From Dyadobacter sp. SG02 (GTDB taxonomy: Bacteria > Bacteroidota > Bacteroidia > Cytophagales > Spirosomataceae), in assembly GCF_900109045.1 (NCBI RefSeq), contig NZ_FNYL01000016.1:124001-188000 (forward strand): DNA of 64,000 nt, read 5' to 3'. The translations under genes and the position numbers were made by a program. Positions within the stretch are counted from its first letter, which is position 1. Every line of letters starts with the position of its first letter. Positions 17,566-27,354 of this stretch are shown in pieces. Below the pieces are notes generated by a model, which saw only the letters and a list, made by a program, of their open reading frames with translations, was not told where the DNA came from and did not search any database.

Positions 17566-18600
17566 CTATCCCAAATAATAAGCTATTGATCTCCGCATTT
17601 CAGCAGCCGTTACTACTATATCAAAGGCACATTGCCCGGCCCCTTTCAGCAATGAAAACCTGATTTCCTTTCCTTTGTTCTTCTTGTCCTGGCGCGTCAG
17701 CGCGATAATCTCCTCGATATCCTCCGGCTTGATCTTCACCTTGCCGTAGGTCGCAAAAAGAAACTCTTCAATATCCGTCAGCGTCTGCTGGTCGATCATT
17801 TTCCGCTCGAACGACAGGTACGCTTCCATGATCATCCCCACTGCGATCGCTTCGCCGTGGAAAAGCCGCTGGTTGGCGGTTTTATTCAAAAAGCACGTCT
17901 CCACCGCGTGGCCGAGCGTGTGCCCGAAATTCAATATCTTCCGCAGGCCTTTCTCCGTCGGGTCCTGGTCTACCACCTGCTGCTTGATCTTCACCGAATG
18001 CGCGATCAGGTCCGGCCAGTTTTGTTGTTCAAAATCCTTCGCCCGGATTTCCTCCCATTTCGCACCGTCGGCGATCAGGCAATGCTTGATTACTTCCCCA
18101 AATCCCGACCGTATTTCCCGCTCCGGCAAAGTCTTCAAAAACACCGGGTCGATGAGCACGCTTTTCGGAATATTGAAAACGCCCAGATGGTTTTTAAATC
18201 CCTGAAAATCAATCCCCAACTTTCCTCCCACACTCGCATCGACCTGCGAAAGCAAAGTCGTCGGTACCTGGATAAAATCTATTCCACGCTTGTACACCGC
18301 GGCGCAAAAACCGCCCATGTCGCCGATCACCCCGCCGCCTACATTGATCACCAATGCATGCCGGTCGAGTTCTTCTTTGGTCATGGCCTCCCATATTTTC
18401 TCGCAAGTCGCCAATGTCTTGTGCGCCTCGCCGCTGGGAACGGTTACAACACTATGCTTGGGTAAAAAAGCCTTCAAAATCGGATAACAATGCCTTTTGG
18501 TGTTGTTATCGGCTATTACTACAATTTTTGAATACTGCTTGGAACTCAAAAAATCCGGTAAGCTCTCGCCTATCGGTGCAATTACTACTGACTGGTTCAT
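17566..18600 (-). CDS. aroB: 3-dehydroquinate synthase
   Basis: Second enzyme of the shikimate pathway, converting DAHP to 3-dehydroquinate; 344 residues. NAD and metal sites are visible: VINVGGGVIGDMGGFCAAVY, QVPTTLLSQVDASVGGK, then the zinc ligands in GFGEVIKHCLI and LNFGHTLGHAVE, with FHGEAIAVGM further on. No other shikimate genes are nearby. A candidate promoter with both -33 and -7 elements lies about 100 bases upstream. Confidence 0.96.
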   Translation of the reverse strand: MNQSVVIAPIGESLPDFLSSKQYSKIVVIADNNTKRHCYPILKAFLPKHSVVTVPSGEAHKTLATCEKIWEAMTKEELDRHALVINVGGGVIGDMGGFCAAVYKRGIDFIQVPTTLLSQVDASVGGKLGIDFQGFKNHLGVFNIPKSVLIDPVFLKTLPEREIRSGFGEVIKHCLIADGAKWEEIRAKDFEQQNWPDLIAHSVKIKQQVVDQDPTEKGLRKILNFGHTLGHAVETCFLNKTANQRLFHGEAIAVGMIMEAYLSFERKMIDQQTLTDIEEFLFATYGKVKIKPEDIEEIIALTRQDKKNKGKEIRFSLLKGAGQCAFDIVVTAAEMRRSIAYYLG

Positions 18601-18702
18601 TCTAGACTATCATTGAGACGGGCTCATCACAGATACGATGAGAGCAACCAAATGGATGCGTTGATTTCCAGGTTTTTAAAATAAAATTTTGGAAAACCAT
18701 TT

Positions 18703-18731
18703 TAAAGATAGCAATTATTATGCTTTTCAAA
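18703..18731 (-). promoter_or_regulatory. candidate aroB promoter
   Basis: On the minus strand TTTG, 17 bases, then TATCTTTA (7 of 8 to TAnnTTTG). Transcription would begin roughly 95 bases before the ATG at 18600. The remaining 18601-18879 holds nothing else I can support. Confidence 0.42.
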
Positions 18732-18879
18732 TAATCATTTAGTTTTTGTATCCCGAGATTTTTTTCCACAGGCCGCATTCACGGTTCAAACGCCTGTGCC
18801 ACGGCTCGTTTGCTTTTTATTTTGTAAAATTGCCCCTTCTTTAAGATTATCCACCTTTATCCTCATAATAACCTCAACA

Positions 18880-19938
18880 ATGAGTGCTCCGCTGATCTCT
18901 GGAATTCAACAGGTAGGAATAGGTTGCCAGAACGTGCCCGAAACCTGGAAATGGTACCGGCAGGTGCTGGGTTTCGACGTACCCATATTCGATGAAAAAG
19001 CCGACGCCCCGCTCATGACGCCCTATACCGGCGGCAAAGTACAATCACGGCAGGCCGCACTGGTCATCAATATGGCCGGCGGCGGCGGACTGGAAATCTG
19101 GTCGTTCACCAGCCGCGTTTCCCAACCCGCGAATTTCAAAGTGGAACTCGGCGACCTGGGCATTAATGCGATCCGTTTCAAGGCACCCGACGTCAAAAAG
19201 GCCCACGAATGGGTGAAAAGCCATTCCAAAGAGGCCACCGGTCCGCTCGCGAAGCTGCCCGAAGGCGAAGGTTTTTGGGGTACGGACCCTTATGGCAACC
19301 TGTTTCAGATCACCAGCGACGCTACCTGGTTCCAGACCAAGGGCAAAAACGTCGGCGGCGTGGCGGGTGTCGTGATCGGCGTTTCCGATATCGATAAGGC
19401 GGCGGTTTTCTACCAGAACCTGCTGCAACCTTTAAATGTAGTGTATGATAAAACCGGCGTTTTCGAAGACCTGCCGACTTCCATTCCAGGCCAGCGCTTC
19501 CGCAGAATGCTCCTCCGCAAAAACTTCACCCCCGACGGCGCATTCAGCCGCCTGCTCGGCGACGTGCAGATCGAGCTCGTACAAGCGCTCGACCGCATGC
19601 CCAAGAAAATATTCGAAAACCGTTATTGGGGCGATTGCGGGTATATCCACCTCTGTTTCGACACGCTGGATATGGACACGTTGAAAACCAAACTCCAGGC
19701 GCAAGGTTACCCATTCACCGTCGACAGCGAAAGCTCATTCGGCATGGAGAATGCGGCCGGCCGCTTTGCCTACCTTGAAGATCCCGACGGAACATTGATC
19801 GAACTCGTGGAGACGCATAAAGTGCCCATTCTGAAAAAGCTTGGCTGGTTTATGGATTTACAGAAACGCGGGCTAAGGAAACCTTTGCCGAACTGGATGT
19901 TGAAGGCGATGGGGCTGGGAAAGGTGAAAGACAAATAG
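18880..19938 (+). CDS. protein with two VOC (glyoxalase-like) domains
   Basis: A 352-residue protein made of two vicinal-oxygen-chelate halves. The first spans about residues 5-145 (IQQVGIGCQNVPETWKWYRQ, ending GFWGTDPYGNLFQITSD), the second about 155-320 (VAGVVIGVSDIDKAAVFYQN, ending YLEDPDGTLIELVETHKV). Such two-domain proteins bind one metal in each half; substrates range from methylglyoxal adducts to aromatic diols, so the reaction cannot be named. Start set at the ATG 18880 because sequence upstream is not VOC-like. Monocistronic. Confidence 0.88.
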   Translation: MSAPLISGIQQVGIGCQNVPETWKWYRQVLGFDVPIFDEKADAPLMTPYTGGKVQSRQAALVINMAGGGGLEIWSFTSRVSQPANFKVELGDLGINAIRFKAPDVKKAHEWVKSHSKEATGPLAKLPEGEGFWGTDPYGNLFQITSDATWFQTKGKNVGGVAGVVIGVSDIDKAAVFYQNLLQPLNVVYDKTGVFEDLPTSIPGQRFRRMLLRKNFTPDGAFSRLLGDVQIELVQALDRMPKKIFENRYWGDCGYIHLCFDTLDMDTLKTKLQAQGYPFTVDSESSFGMENAAGRFAYLEDPDGTLIELVETHKVPILKKLGWFMDLQKRGLRKPLPNWMLKAMGLGKVKDK

Positions 19939-19974
19939 TACTAATTTTCTCTTTATTAAATACAATTATTTGAA

Positions 19975-20021
19975 ATTAACCATGTAAATTTGTACTTCAA
20001 TGTTAAATTTACATGGTTAAT
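19975..20021. promoter_or_regulatory. 17-base inverted repeat overlapping promoter and start codon
   Basis: Perfect 17-base arms ATTAACCATGTAAATTT (19975-19991) and AAATTTACATGGTTAAT (20005-20021) around a 13-base spacer. The left arm contains most of a TAnnTTTG match, TAAATTTG at 19985-19992. The right arm runs into the ATG at 20020. It is placed to act as an operator on its own promoter or as a start-codon hairpin in the mRNA. Confidence 0.8.
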
Positions 20022-21201
20022 GATCAACAGGGCTCTTGAACAAAGCATTCTTCGCTCGCTTAACTACTTTCCGATAGTCGGGATTTTAGGACCGCGCCAG
20101 GTCGGGAAAACGACGTTGGCAAGAAAGCTTATGGACGAGTTGAGCAAGCCCGCCATTTACTATGATCTCGAATTACAAGAAGATTTCGAAACGATATCTC
20201 AAAATACGACGTGGATTCTCGAAAGCAATATCAACAAGACTATCGTAATCGATGAAGTTCAGCGCCTGTTACCGCTATTCCCCCAATTCCGCGCGTTGGT
20301 GGATCGCAAGCGTGAGGCAGCACGTTTCATACTATTAGGATCAGCATCGCCAGACTTCCTTCAAAAAAGCTCGGAGTCACTCGCTGGCAGGATCGCCTAT
20401 CACGAACTGTCACCTATCCTGCGCTCCGAGGCCGAACGCGCCTTTATTTCGCAGGTAACGCACTGGCATCGGGGCGGTTTTCCGGATGCACTCCTCGCAC
20501 CCGATAACGATTATTGGTTTCAATGGCAGCAAAACTTCATCAAAACCTATGTAGAACAGGATTTGTCCCAACTAGGTATTAATGCGACCATCCCGGTAAT
20601 CAACAATTTCCTTCGGATGATCTCACATTTGCATGGCTCGCTGCTCAACTATTCTACATTAAGCAATTCGCTCGGGATGGCTAATCCCACCGTCAAGCGC
20701 TACATCGATATTCTGGAACAGGCCTATCTCATCCGCCGATTGGAGCCTTGGTTCGTAAACGCTAGCAAAAGGATCGTCAAAAGCCCCAAAATCTACATTC
20801 GCGACTCGGGTAATCTGCATTTTCTCAGCAATATCCGCCATTATGAAGATCTGATTACACATCCTATCGCAGGTGCATCCTGGGAAGGTTATGTGATTGA
20901 GCAAATCATTCCATTGCTCGACCCGGCAATCCGACCGTATTTTTATCGAACGTCCAATGGAGCTGAAATGGATCTGGTGCTGGTAGACGGCATTACGCCG
21001 GTAGTTTCTATTGAAATAAAACTATCGCTGGCGCCAGCCCTCAAAAGAGGCTCAACCGAGTCGGCTGCCGACTTGAAAACAATGCACAATTATGTAGTAA
21101 CACCAAATGGCGGCAATGTCGCAGTTCGCCCTCAATGGATACACTGCAATATCCACGAGCTGATCGAGCATTTGAGAACACTTAAAATAATTGCGGAATA
21201 A
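20020..21201 (+). CDS. AAA_14/DUF4143 ATPase
   Basis: A 393-residue P-loop ATPase. The N-terminal AAA domain has Walker A GPRQVGKTT (residues 24-32) and Walker B TIVIDEVQRL (about 75-84), then sensor-like ILLGSASPDF; the DUF4143 C-terminal domain starts near residue 210 (winged-helix-like LSNSLGMANPTVKRYIDILE) and ends with a nuclease-like FYRTSNGAEMDLVLVDG. These genes are widespread and mobile in Bacteroidota; no function is established. Its stop lies one base from that of the convergent acyltransferase. The palindrome at its start suggests self-regulation. Confidence 0.9.
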   Translation: MINRALEQSILRSLNYFPIVGILGPRQVGKTTLARKLMDELSKPAIYYDLELQEDFETISQNTTWILESNINKTIVIDEVQRLLPLFPQFRALVDRKREAARFILLGSASPDFLQKSSESLAGRIAYHELSPILRSEAERAFISQVTHWHRGGFPDALLAPDNDYWFQWQQNFIKTYVEQDLSQLGINATIPVINNFLRMISHLHGSLLNYSTLSNSLGMANPTVKRYIDILEQAYLIRRLEPWFVNASKRIVKSPKIYIRDSGNLHFLSNIRHYEDLITHPIAGASWEGYVIEQIIPLLDPAIRPYFYRTSNGAEMDLVLVDGITPVVSIEIKLSLAPALKRGSTESAADLKTMHNYVVTPNGGNVAVRPQWIHCNIHELIEHLRTLKIIAE

Positions 21202-21202
21202 C

Positions 21203-22207
21203 CTAGTATTTGCTCCCCACCCAGGCCAGCAGCGGCAGCGCTACAAACAGCCCCAACCCAGCCTGCCAGCCCATAAATGCAGCAACAATAATCGAAAGCA
21301 GCGCAACAATCACCGGATATAAATACAACAGCATTCCAAACAGCACAGAATCATAGAAAACCGATCTGGCGGTCAGTTTCGCTGCTTTTTTCTCGAAAAA
21401 GGAGTATAACGGCATGTGAATTATGCGACCAATCCAGCCTAATGCTCCAAGTAATGGGTTACTTTTCGTTTTTGGCGTCGCGCATTTATCGAAGAATGCA
21501 TTCAGCTGACGTTGCTGCTCGGCCTTGGATGCGTCCGCAGGAATGGTCAGGATTTCCGCATTCATTTTCTGGTCGAGAATGTCGTTGAACTCCCGGAGCC
21601 ACTTTTCGTATTCCTGCGGGCTGGTCTGAATGTCGTCGGCGGCAATGGCTTCCCCGAAATTCAGCGAAACGCGCTTGCCCGGGCCGCGGAAGTTTTCATA
21701 GTTCAGGCCGGTCGGGATGACCTTCATGCTTTGCAATGCGTCGTCGCCGTACCAGATTTTATACGCCATCCGGGCGGTACCTTTGCCAAGCGGGCGCAGG
21801 CGCCATTCATTTACACAAATACCTTCCGAGAATACCACTACGGCGTCGCCCTGTTTCAGCGCATCATGGCTTTCTTGTGCCGTAACATCATGGTTTTTAA
21901 GATATTGCCTACCTTCCGAGCCGCGAAAAACCGGGATCAGGTTGATCTGCCGCAGCCAGAATGCGGCCGCTTTTTTGCGGAAAACGTCCCCGCGTGTGAG
22001 CGTATGAATGGGTTGTTCGAGCACGGAACCGATCACGACCGCGTCGAAAAAAGAATCGGGGTGGTTGGAGGCCAGCAGCAGCGGCGCCCCTTTGGGTAAT
22101 TTATCGAAATTGACGACGCAAAGCTTCCTTAGATAAATAGGCAATGCGAGGCGGACCAGAAAACGCGAGAAAAAGTAAAACAAAGTTGAAAAAGTAAGTT
22201 TTTGCAA
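21203..22207 (-). CDS. PlsC-like glycerol/acyl-phospholipid acyltransferase
   Basis: A 334-residue membrane acyltransferase. The acceptor motif SNHPDSFFDA (around residue 48) and the substrate motif VVFSEGICVNEWRLRPLGKG (around 125) fit the lysophospholipid acyltransferase fold. Two hydrophobic segments near the C-terminus (VFYDSVLFGMLLYLYPVIVA and an Ala/Gly-rich helix ending LLAWVG) should anchor it in the inner membrane. It probably acylates lysophosphatidate or a related lipid; the exact acceptor is not visible. It is divergent from the kinase-like gene at 22312. Confidence 0.87.
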   Translation of the reverse strand: MQKLTFSTLFYFFSRFLVRLALPIYLRKLCVVNFDKLPKGAPLLLASNHPDSFFDAVVIGSVLEQPIHTLTRGDVFRKKAAAFWLRQINLIPVFRGSEGRQYLKNHDVTAQESHDALKQGDAVVVFSEGICVNEWRLRPLGKGTARMAYKIWYGDDALQSMKVIPTGLNYENFRGPGKRVSLNFGEAIAADDIQTSPQEYEKWLREFNDILDQKMNAEILTIPADASKAEQQRQLNAFFDKCATPKTKSNPLLGALGWIGRIIHMPLYSFFEKKAAKLTARSVFYDSVLFGMLLYLYPVIVALLSIIVAAFMGWQAGLGLFVALPLLAWVGSKY

Positions 22208-22270
22208 AATTATGCGATTATTTTTTTATTCAATCCTAACAGCCAGGGTATTCTGCTCCGGCGAGTTTGC

Positions 22271-22278
22271 TACCTTTG
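22271..22278 (+). promoter_or_regulatory. candidate -7 box for the kinase-like/HAD pair
   Basis: TACCTTTG, an exact match to TAnnTTTG, about 33 bases before the ATG at 22312. It also argues against the upstream TTG at 22267 as start. Confidence 0.45.
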
Positions 22279-22311
22279 GTGCCATCTGTAAAGCCAAATG
22301 CGAGATCAGGA

Positions 22312-23352
22312 ATGCGTTTAAAAGATTATCCCGAAATTATCCGGAAGGCCTGGGCAGGGTTCGATAATTCGATCGGGGTCAAATTTGTAGAAGATATCAG
22401 TGCCAAAGTTTCGACCAACCACGTTTTCCGCGTCACACTCGACAATGACGACAAAGTGGTTGCGAAGCTTTCCTATTTTGGAAAATACGAGCATTTCAAA
22501 GAGGACCACCGGATCATCCAGGCCCTTTCCAATAACCTGCTTTACCCGTTTGAAAACGTCCTCGCGAAATCCCTGGTGAAGAATAACCAGGTTTATACCT
22601 ATCGCTATCAGGAGGATTTCGTCGATACCTGGGTAGTTTTTTACAACCCTATCCGCGCCATGAACCGCATGCCGCGGCGACTGGAAGAGGAGCATATCCG
22701 TAAGCTGGGCACCGAAACCGCTAAGTTTCACCAGGCATGCTTCCGGGCGAGCCGGTCTATTCCAAAATCGTCCAAAAACCTCCGTACCGACATTCAGCAT
22801 CTGCTGGAAATCCTGGATACCGATACCGGCCAGTACGAGCACCGGGGGTATATCAATATTCTCCAAAAACAGTGCGATATTTTCATGAAGAATATCCAGC
22901 GCCTGAACGTCAGCTCGTTCGACCTCATGCCTGTTTTTGTGGACTGGAATATCGGGAATTTCTCGGTTACCGACGATTTGAAGCTTTTTTCCCGCTGGGA
23001 TTACGACTGGTTCCGCGTATCGTCGCGGGTGATGGATTTCTATTTTTTCAGCCGCGTATGCTCCAACGTGGGCGACCGCACGGTGTTCAGCTACCTCATT
23101 GGGCCGCTGATGGAAGAGCGGTTTATTATGTTCTTGCAGGAATACCACAAAGTGTACCCGCTCACCGAAAACGAGGTGCGCTTCATGAAGGAAGCCTACC
23201 GCTTTTTTATATTGAATTATGTGATCAAATACGGCAAATACTTCTTCCACCGCTCGTATTGCACCAAGTTGCAACGTGAGGCCTATGAGCTGTATTTCCC
23301 GTCGATCGACGGCTTCGATGCCGACAAGATCCTTCGCGCCCTGAAAATCTAG
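22312..23352 (+). CDS. APH/choline-kinase-like phosphotransferase
   Basis: A 346-residue protein of the aminoglycoside/choline kinase fold. The nucleotide-binding lobe holds the VVAKL lysine; the catalytic loop reads PVFVDWNIGNFS, with the aspartate and the Gly-Asn of the usual HxDxxxGN motif but Phe in place of His. A second acidic motif follows (SRWDYDWFRVSSRVMDFYFF). The HAD gene starts 40 bases after its stop, so a kinase-phosphatase pair acting on related small molecules is plausible. The substrate is unknown. Confidence 0.82.
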   Translation: MRLKDYPEIIRKAWAGFDNSIGVKFVEDISAKVSTNHVFRVTLDNDDKVVAKLSYFGKYEHFKEDHRIIQALSNNLLYPFENVLAKSLVKNNQVYTYRYQEDFVDTWVVFYNPIRAMNRMPRRLEEEHIRKLGTETAKFHQACFRASRSIPKSSKNLRTDIQHLLEILDTDTGQYEHRGYINILQKQCDIFMKNIQRLNVSSFDLMPVFVDWNIGNFSVTDDLKLFSRWDYDWFRVSSRVMDFYFFSRVCSNVGDRTVFSYLIGPLMEERFIMFLQEYHKVYPLTENEVRFMKEAYRFFILNYVIKYGKYFFHRSYCTKLQREAYELYFPSIDGFDADKILRALKI

Positions 23353-23392
23353 CCACCTCTATCATCCTATTCACTCCAAAGACACCAACTGT

Positions 23393-24241
23393 ATGGTACT
23401 CGATAATTTTAGATCTGTCCTTTCAAAATACGATGTCATTTTCTTCGACGCATTCGGGGTACTCAAAACGTACAACGGGCTGATCCCCGGCATTGAAAAT
23501 ACGTTTGCCTACCTCCGCGAGCACGAGAAGGATTTTTATGTGGTTACCAACGACGCCTCGCGCAGCCCGGAGCAGCTTGCACAAAGCTATGTGAACCTGG
23601 GGATTAACGATGTGACGCCCGACCGGATCATCTCATCGGGCATGCTCGCGCGCGAGTACCTCGAATTGAAAGTAAGAAAAGGCACCGTCGCCTATCTTGG
23701 AACCGAAAACTCGGCGCACTACATTGAAACCTCGGATCTCAAAACGCTCTCTATCCGCCAATTGGATTTGAACAATGTCTCCGATATCAATGCATTGGTA
23801 TTTCTGGACGACGAAGGTTTCGACTGGAATACTGACCTGACCAAAACGCTCAATCTGCTGCGCAAACGGAATATCCCGGTGATCGTGGCTAATACCGACA
23901 AAACTTATCCCGCATCCAAAAGCCGCGTTTCTTTCGCCATCGGCGCATTGGCCAAGATGATCGAGGACACGATCGGCCGGCAATTCATCCGCTTCGGTAA
24001 ACCCGACCCGCAGATGTTTATTTTTGCCTATCAACACATTAAAAACTACCCTAATGTGAACAAAAAGGATATTCTAATGGTAGGCGACACGCTGAATACC
24101 GACATTCTGGGCGGTAACAAGTTCGGCCTCGACACCGCCCTGGTGCTCACAGGTAACACGCAGGCGGAAGACGCGGAGGTACGCATCCGTGCGACGGGCA
24201 TTATCCCTACTTACATTTGCGTGTCGGCGGTAGTGGAATAA
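23393..24241 (+). CDS. HAD superfamily IIA phosphatase
   Basis: A 282-residue HAD hydrolase with a large cap. Motif I is VIFFDAFGVLKTYNGLIPG, where the second acid of DxD is replaced by Phe, as in one HAD-IIA branch; motif II is FYVVTNDASRSPEQLAQSY; motif III/IV is FGKPDPQMF and DILMVGDTLNTDILGGNKFG. Related proteins dephosphorylate small sugar or nucleotide phosphates. It probably shares a transcript with the kinase-like gene 40 bases upstream. Its stop lies 2 bases from the convergent ABC permease. Confidence 0.88.
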   Translation: MVLDNFRSVLSKYDVIFFDAFGVLKTYNGLIPGIENTFAYLREHEKDFYVVTNDASRSPEQLAQSYVNLGINDVTPDRIISSGMLAREYLELKVRKGTVAYLGTENSAHYIETSDLKTLSIRQLDLNNVSDINALVFLDDEGFDWNTDLTKTLNLLRKRNIPVIVANTDKTYPASKSRVSFAIGALAKMIEDTIGRQFIRFGKPDPQMFIFAYQHIKNYPNVNKKDILMVGDTLNTDILGGNKFGLDTALVLTGNTQAEDAEVRIRATGIIPTYICVSAVVE

Positions 24242-24243
24242 GG

Positions 24244-26900
24244 TTATTCGCTCCGCAAACTCACGACCGGATTGGTTCTTGCCGCCCGCATGGATTGAAT
24301 GGAAATGGTCAGGATTGTGATCAGGGTTGTTATTCCAATGGTCAATGCGAAGATCCACCAGCCGACATCGATGCGGTAGGCATATCTTTGGAGCCAATTG
24401 GCCATCAGAAACCAGCCTAATGCCGCCGCAGGTACAAAACCTATGACCAGTAACCGCCCGAAATCCCTTCCGAATATCCAGAGCACCTGGTTCTCGGTAG
24501 CACCGAGCACTTTTCGCACACCGATCTCTTTCGACCGGGATTCGGCCATGAAGGTGACGAGCCCGTACAAGCCGAGGCAGCCGATGAGAATCGCGATGGC
24601 GGAAAATACGCGGATCAGGCCCAGCAGTATTTGTTCGGTGGAATAGAAATCGTTGATCTTCTCTTCCAGAAAACCGGAATGGTAGACATTCTCCGGGAAC
24701 AATTCATTCCAGGCCTTTTCAATGCGGGGTAACGTCGCATTCATCGTGCCGGTTTGAAGCTTAATGGCCGTCATCGCATAAGCGGCAGGCTCGTTGACCA
24801 CGGCCGCGGGCTGCGCGGAATTGCTCAGCGGGTCCAGGTTAAAATCCTTGATAACCCCGACAATCGTACGTTCGCGGGCAAAAAGCCGGATGTCCTTGTT
24901 CAAAATGTCTGTCGGATTCTTGATTCCCAGCTGTTTCAGCATCGCCTGGTTTACGAGTGCTTCCCGACGCGAAGTATCCCCGGATTCCAGGTTCCGCCCG
25001 GCCAGCATTTTTAATCCAAAAACAGGCACATAATGGTCGTCCCCGATTCGAACGCGCACCTGGAATTTCTCCTTTTCCATGCGGTGATCGAATGTAAATG
25101 GCTCATCGGTATCCATTTGGGACATAGGCGGTTCTCCACCCAGCGCCACTGCCCGCACACCCGGCATTGTCCCGAGCTGATTCGTCCAGGCGTCGGTTCT
25201 CGCCGCATTACCACCCGGAATGCCCACCATCAGAATGGCTTCGCGATCAAATCCGGGATCGGCCGTTTTCAAATGCTTCACCTGTGCCGACATCACAATC
25301 ACCCCGATAATGAAAAGCTGCGTGATAAAAAACTGCACGACCACCAGGCTCTTCCGTACCGAAAACCTTCCATTGCGCCGGGCTCCGGGCTTGCCTTTCA
25401 ATGCGGCCACCGGATTGAAGCGGGCTAGCACAGCCGACGGGTAAAGTCCGGCGAGCAGGATCACCAGCATTACCAGGCTTCCAAACCACCATATCGCGTG
25501 GGTATTTAATAAATCCAGCACAGAAATGTCTGCGCGAAGCATCCACAATGCCCCGTTCAGCATCGGCAGGTTCAATTGGGTAAGCAGCAATGCCATGACG
25601 AAAGCCGCCCCGCACAAAATCGCCGTTTCCAGCATAAATTGTCCGATCAGCTGCGCCCGCGAGCTGCCCATTGTTTTACGAACCCCACTTCCTTCGACCG
25701 TCTGACCGCCTGGGCTGTGGAGAGGTTAATAAAATTCACACAGGCCGCAATCACCAGAAACACGCCGACGAGAATCAATGCATATAAAATGGGACGTGGC
25801 GCCGGGCCGTAACCGGGCATATGGAACATTTCGTGCAGCGGGATTGTCCGCATTTTGTACGTTGCTGCGTCCTTTGCATTGTAATGCTTCCGTGTGATTT
25901 CCGCCAGCGTCTGGTCCAGCCGAACCACATCGCTGCCCTCTTTCAATGCTACCCAGCACATGGTAACGGGCTCGCCCCAGGTTTGCATCATGCCAGGCTC
26001 ATTCCACAAGCCCGGCAACGTGGAGTAGGAAATGAGCACGTCGTACCGCAGTTGCGAGTTGGAAGGCGGGTTTTCGATAATACCAGTTACCGTAAGGTCC
26101 GTTTTATTATCCAGCCGTAATACCTTACCGATGGCCTGGTCCGTACCGAAATACTTTTTCGCATACTCCCTCGATAGCACGACGGTATTGGGAGCGCTTA
26201 ATGCCGCCCGCTGGTCACCTGTCGCCCATTCAGAATCGAAGACTTTGAAATACTCCGGTTCTGTGAAACAGATATTCCGGGATTCTTCAAATTTCTTTGA
26301 CATGCCGCCCTTCCCATCCGGGACACCCACTAATGCGCCGAATACATTGTTCAGTCGCACGGCACTTTCAACAAACGGATATTCATCGCGAAGAACCTGT
26401 CCGACCGGCCTCGGCGTTACGTCTGTCGGCTGCGGTTTATCATTCAGAATATCGGTAACGACCCAATAAATGCGGTCCGATTTGGCGTGATAGCGGTTAA
26501 AACTAAACAGGTAACTTACAAGCAGGAAGATCACCAGTCCGCTCGTAAGCCCAACCGACAGGCCCAGAATGCTGACAATGCTGGTCGTACGATTGCGCCA
26601 AAGGTTCCGCAGGGCGATTTTGAAGTAATTGTTAAACATGGCCGCGTATGGGGTCTGATGATTCGAATTAGTCTGCGTCCTCAATGCTTTTGACCAGCCA
26701 GCCCGTTCGAACCCGAACCGCAGGCGGATGAAACCTATTACATTCAGGGAATAGCGCCGGCTCGCCTCCTTCCGGCCAAGAGCCAGGTAATCGGCTTGAA
26801 AACGTTCGTAGAGATCGCCTTGCACTTCTTCCAGCAAATGGGGTGTGCACAACAACCTGAGCAGGGCGTCGGCCCAGCGGGGAGGACGAGGAGGGTTCAT
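24244..26900 (-). pseudogene. FtsX/MacB-type ABC permease, frameshifted
   Basis: Two adjoining reading frames form one permease of about 885 residues. The first (26900 down to about 25690) has a permease prefix domain (WADALLRLLCTPHLLEEVQG), a membrane helix, a MacB periplasmic domain and the segment NLSTAQAVRRSKEVG. The frame then drifts out, while the other frame resumes exactly where homologues continue (VRKTMGSSRAQLIGQFMLET), with further helices and a second periplasmic domain. One G is missing from a G4 run (plus-strand C4 at 25683-25686). It may be a real mutation, phase variation or a sequencing error. Its ATG overlaps the PadR stop as ATGA. Confidence 0.85.
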
Positions 26901-27232
26901 ATCGTGGGTATTAATGTATCTGGTCCAATCGCATTCCAAAGGCGGTTTCGCATTTCCTTGATCTCCGATAATGTCGCGGCGCCCAATGCAGTCACAACAA
27001 ACAGTCGCTTGCGCCTGCCGCCACGCTCGGCCGTCGCTTCTCCTAAATGCGATGCCAGCATTCCTTTTTCTTCTAACCGGTGCAATGCAGCGTGCACAGC
27101 GCTGATATTGGCCGAGCGGCTCGTCTGGTTCTGCAACTCATCGGCGATAGCCACGCCGTAAGCTTTATTTTTAAGCACAGCCACGGTCAGCAAGACCAGT
27201 TCTTCAAATTCTCCAAGGTAAGTCCGCTTCAT
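26897..27232 (-). CDS. PadR-family transcriptional regulator
   Basis: A 111-residue winged-helix repressor. KRTYLGEFEELVLLTVAVL is the typical PadR beginning, followed by NKAYGVAIADELQNQT, the recognition helix region SAVHAALHRLEEKGMLASHL and the wing GGRRKRLFVVTALGAATL. PadR genes often control the transporter gene beside them; here the stop overlaps the permease start by 4 bases (ATGA). Start at 27232 gives the standard N-terminus; an upstream start adds an odd 22-residue extension. Confidence 0.93.
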   Translation of the reverse strand: MKRTYLGEFEELVLLTVAVLKNKAYGVAIADELQNQTSRSANISAVHAALHRLEEKGMLASHLGEATAERGGRRKRLFVVTALGAATLSEIKEMRNRLWNAIGPDTLIPTI

Positions 27233-27354
27233 TATTTTATATATTTCACTTTTGTAGATAAAATAATCATGCCAATTTGAAAGATACTTATATATCAATT
27301 AATTACATATGAAGTAAAGTGAGTTTTTGTCCGCAACCGGACGGCCTTCATTCG

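Noticed and set aside
22318..23274. 318-codon open frame opposite the kinase-like gene
   Set aside because: It mirrors a gene with clear motifs on the plus strand and shows no family features of its own.
27329..27342. Hairpin GTCCG/CGGAC behind the second amidase gene
   Set aside because: Only five base pairs, and the minus strand after it has an A run, not a T run, so it is not a convincing terminator.
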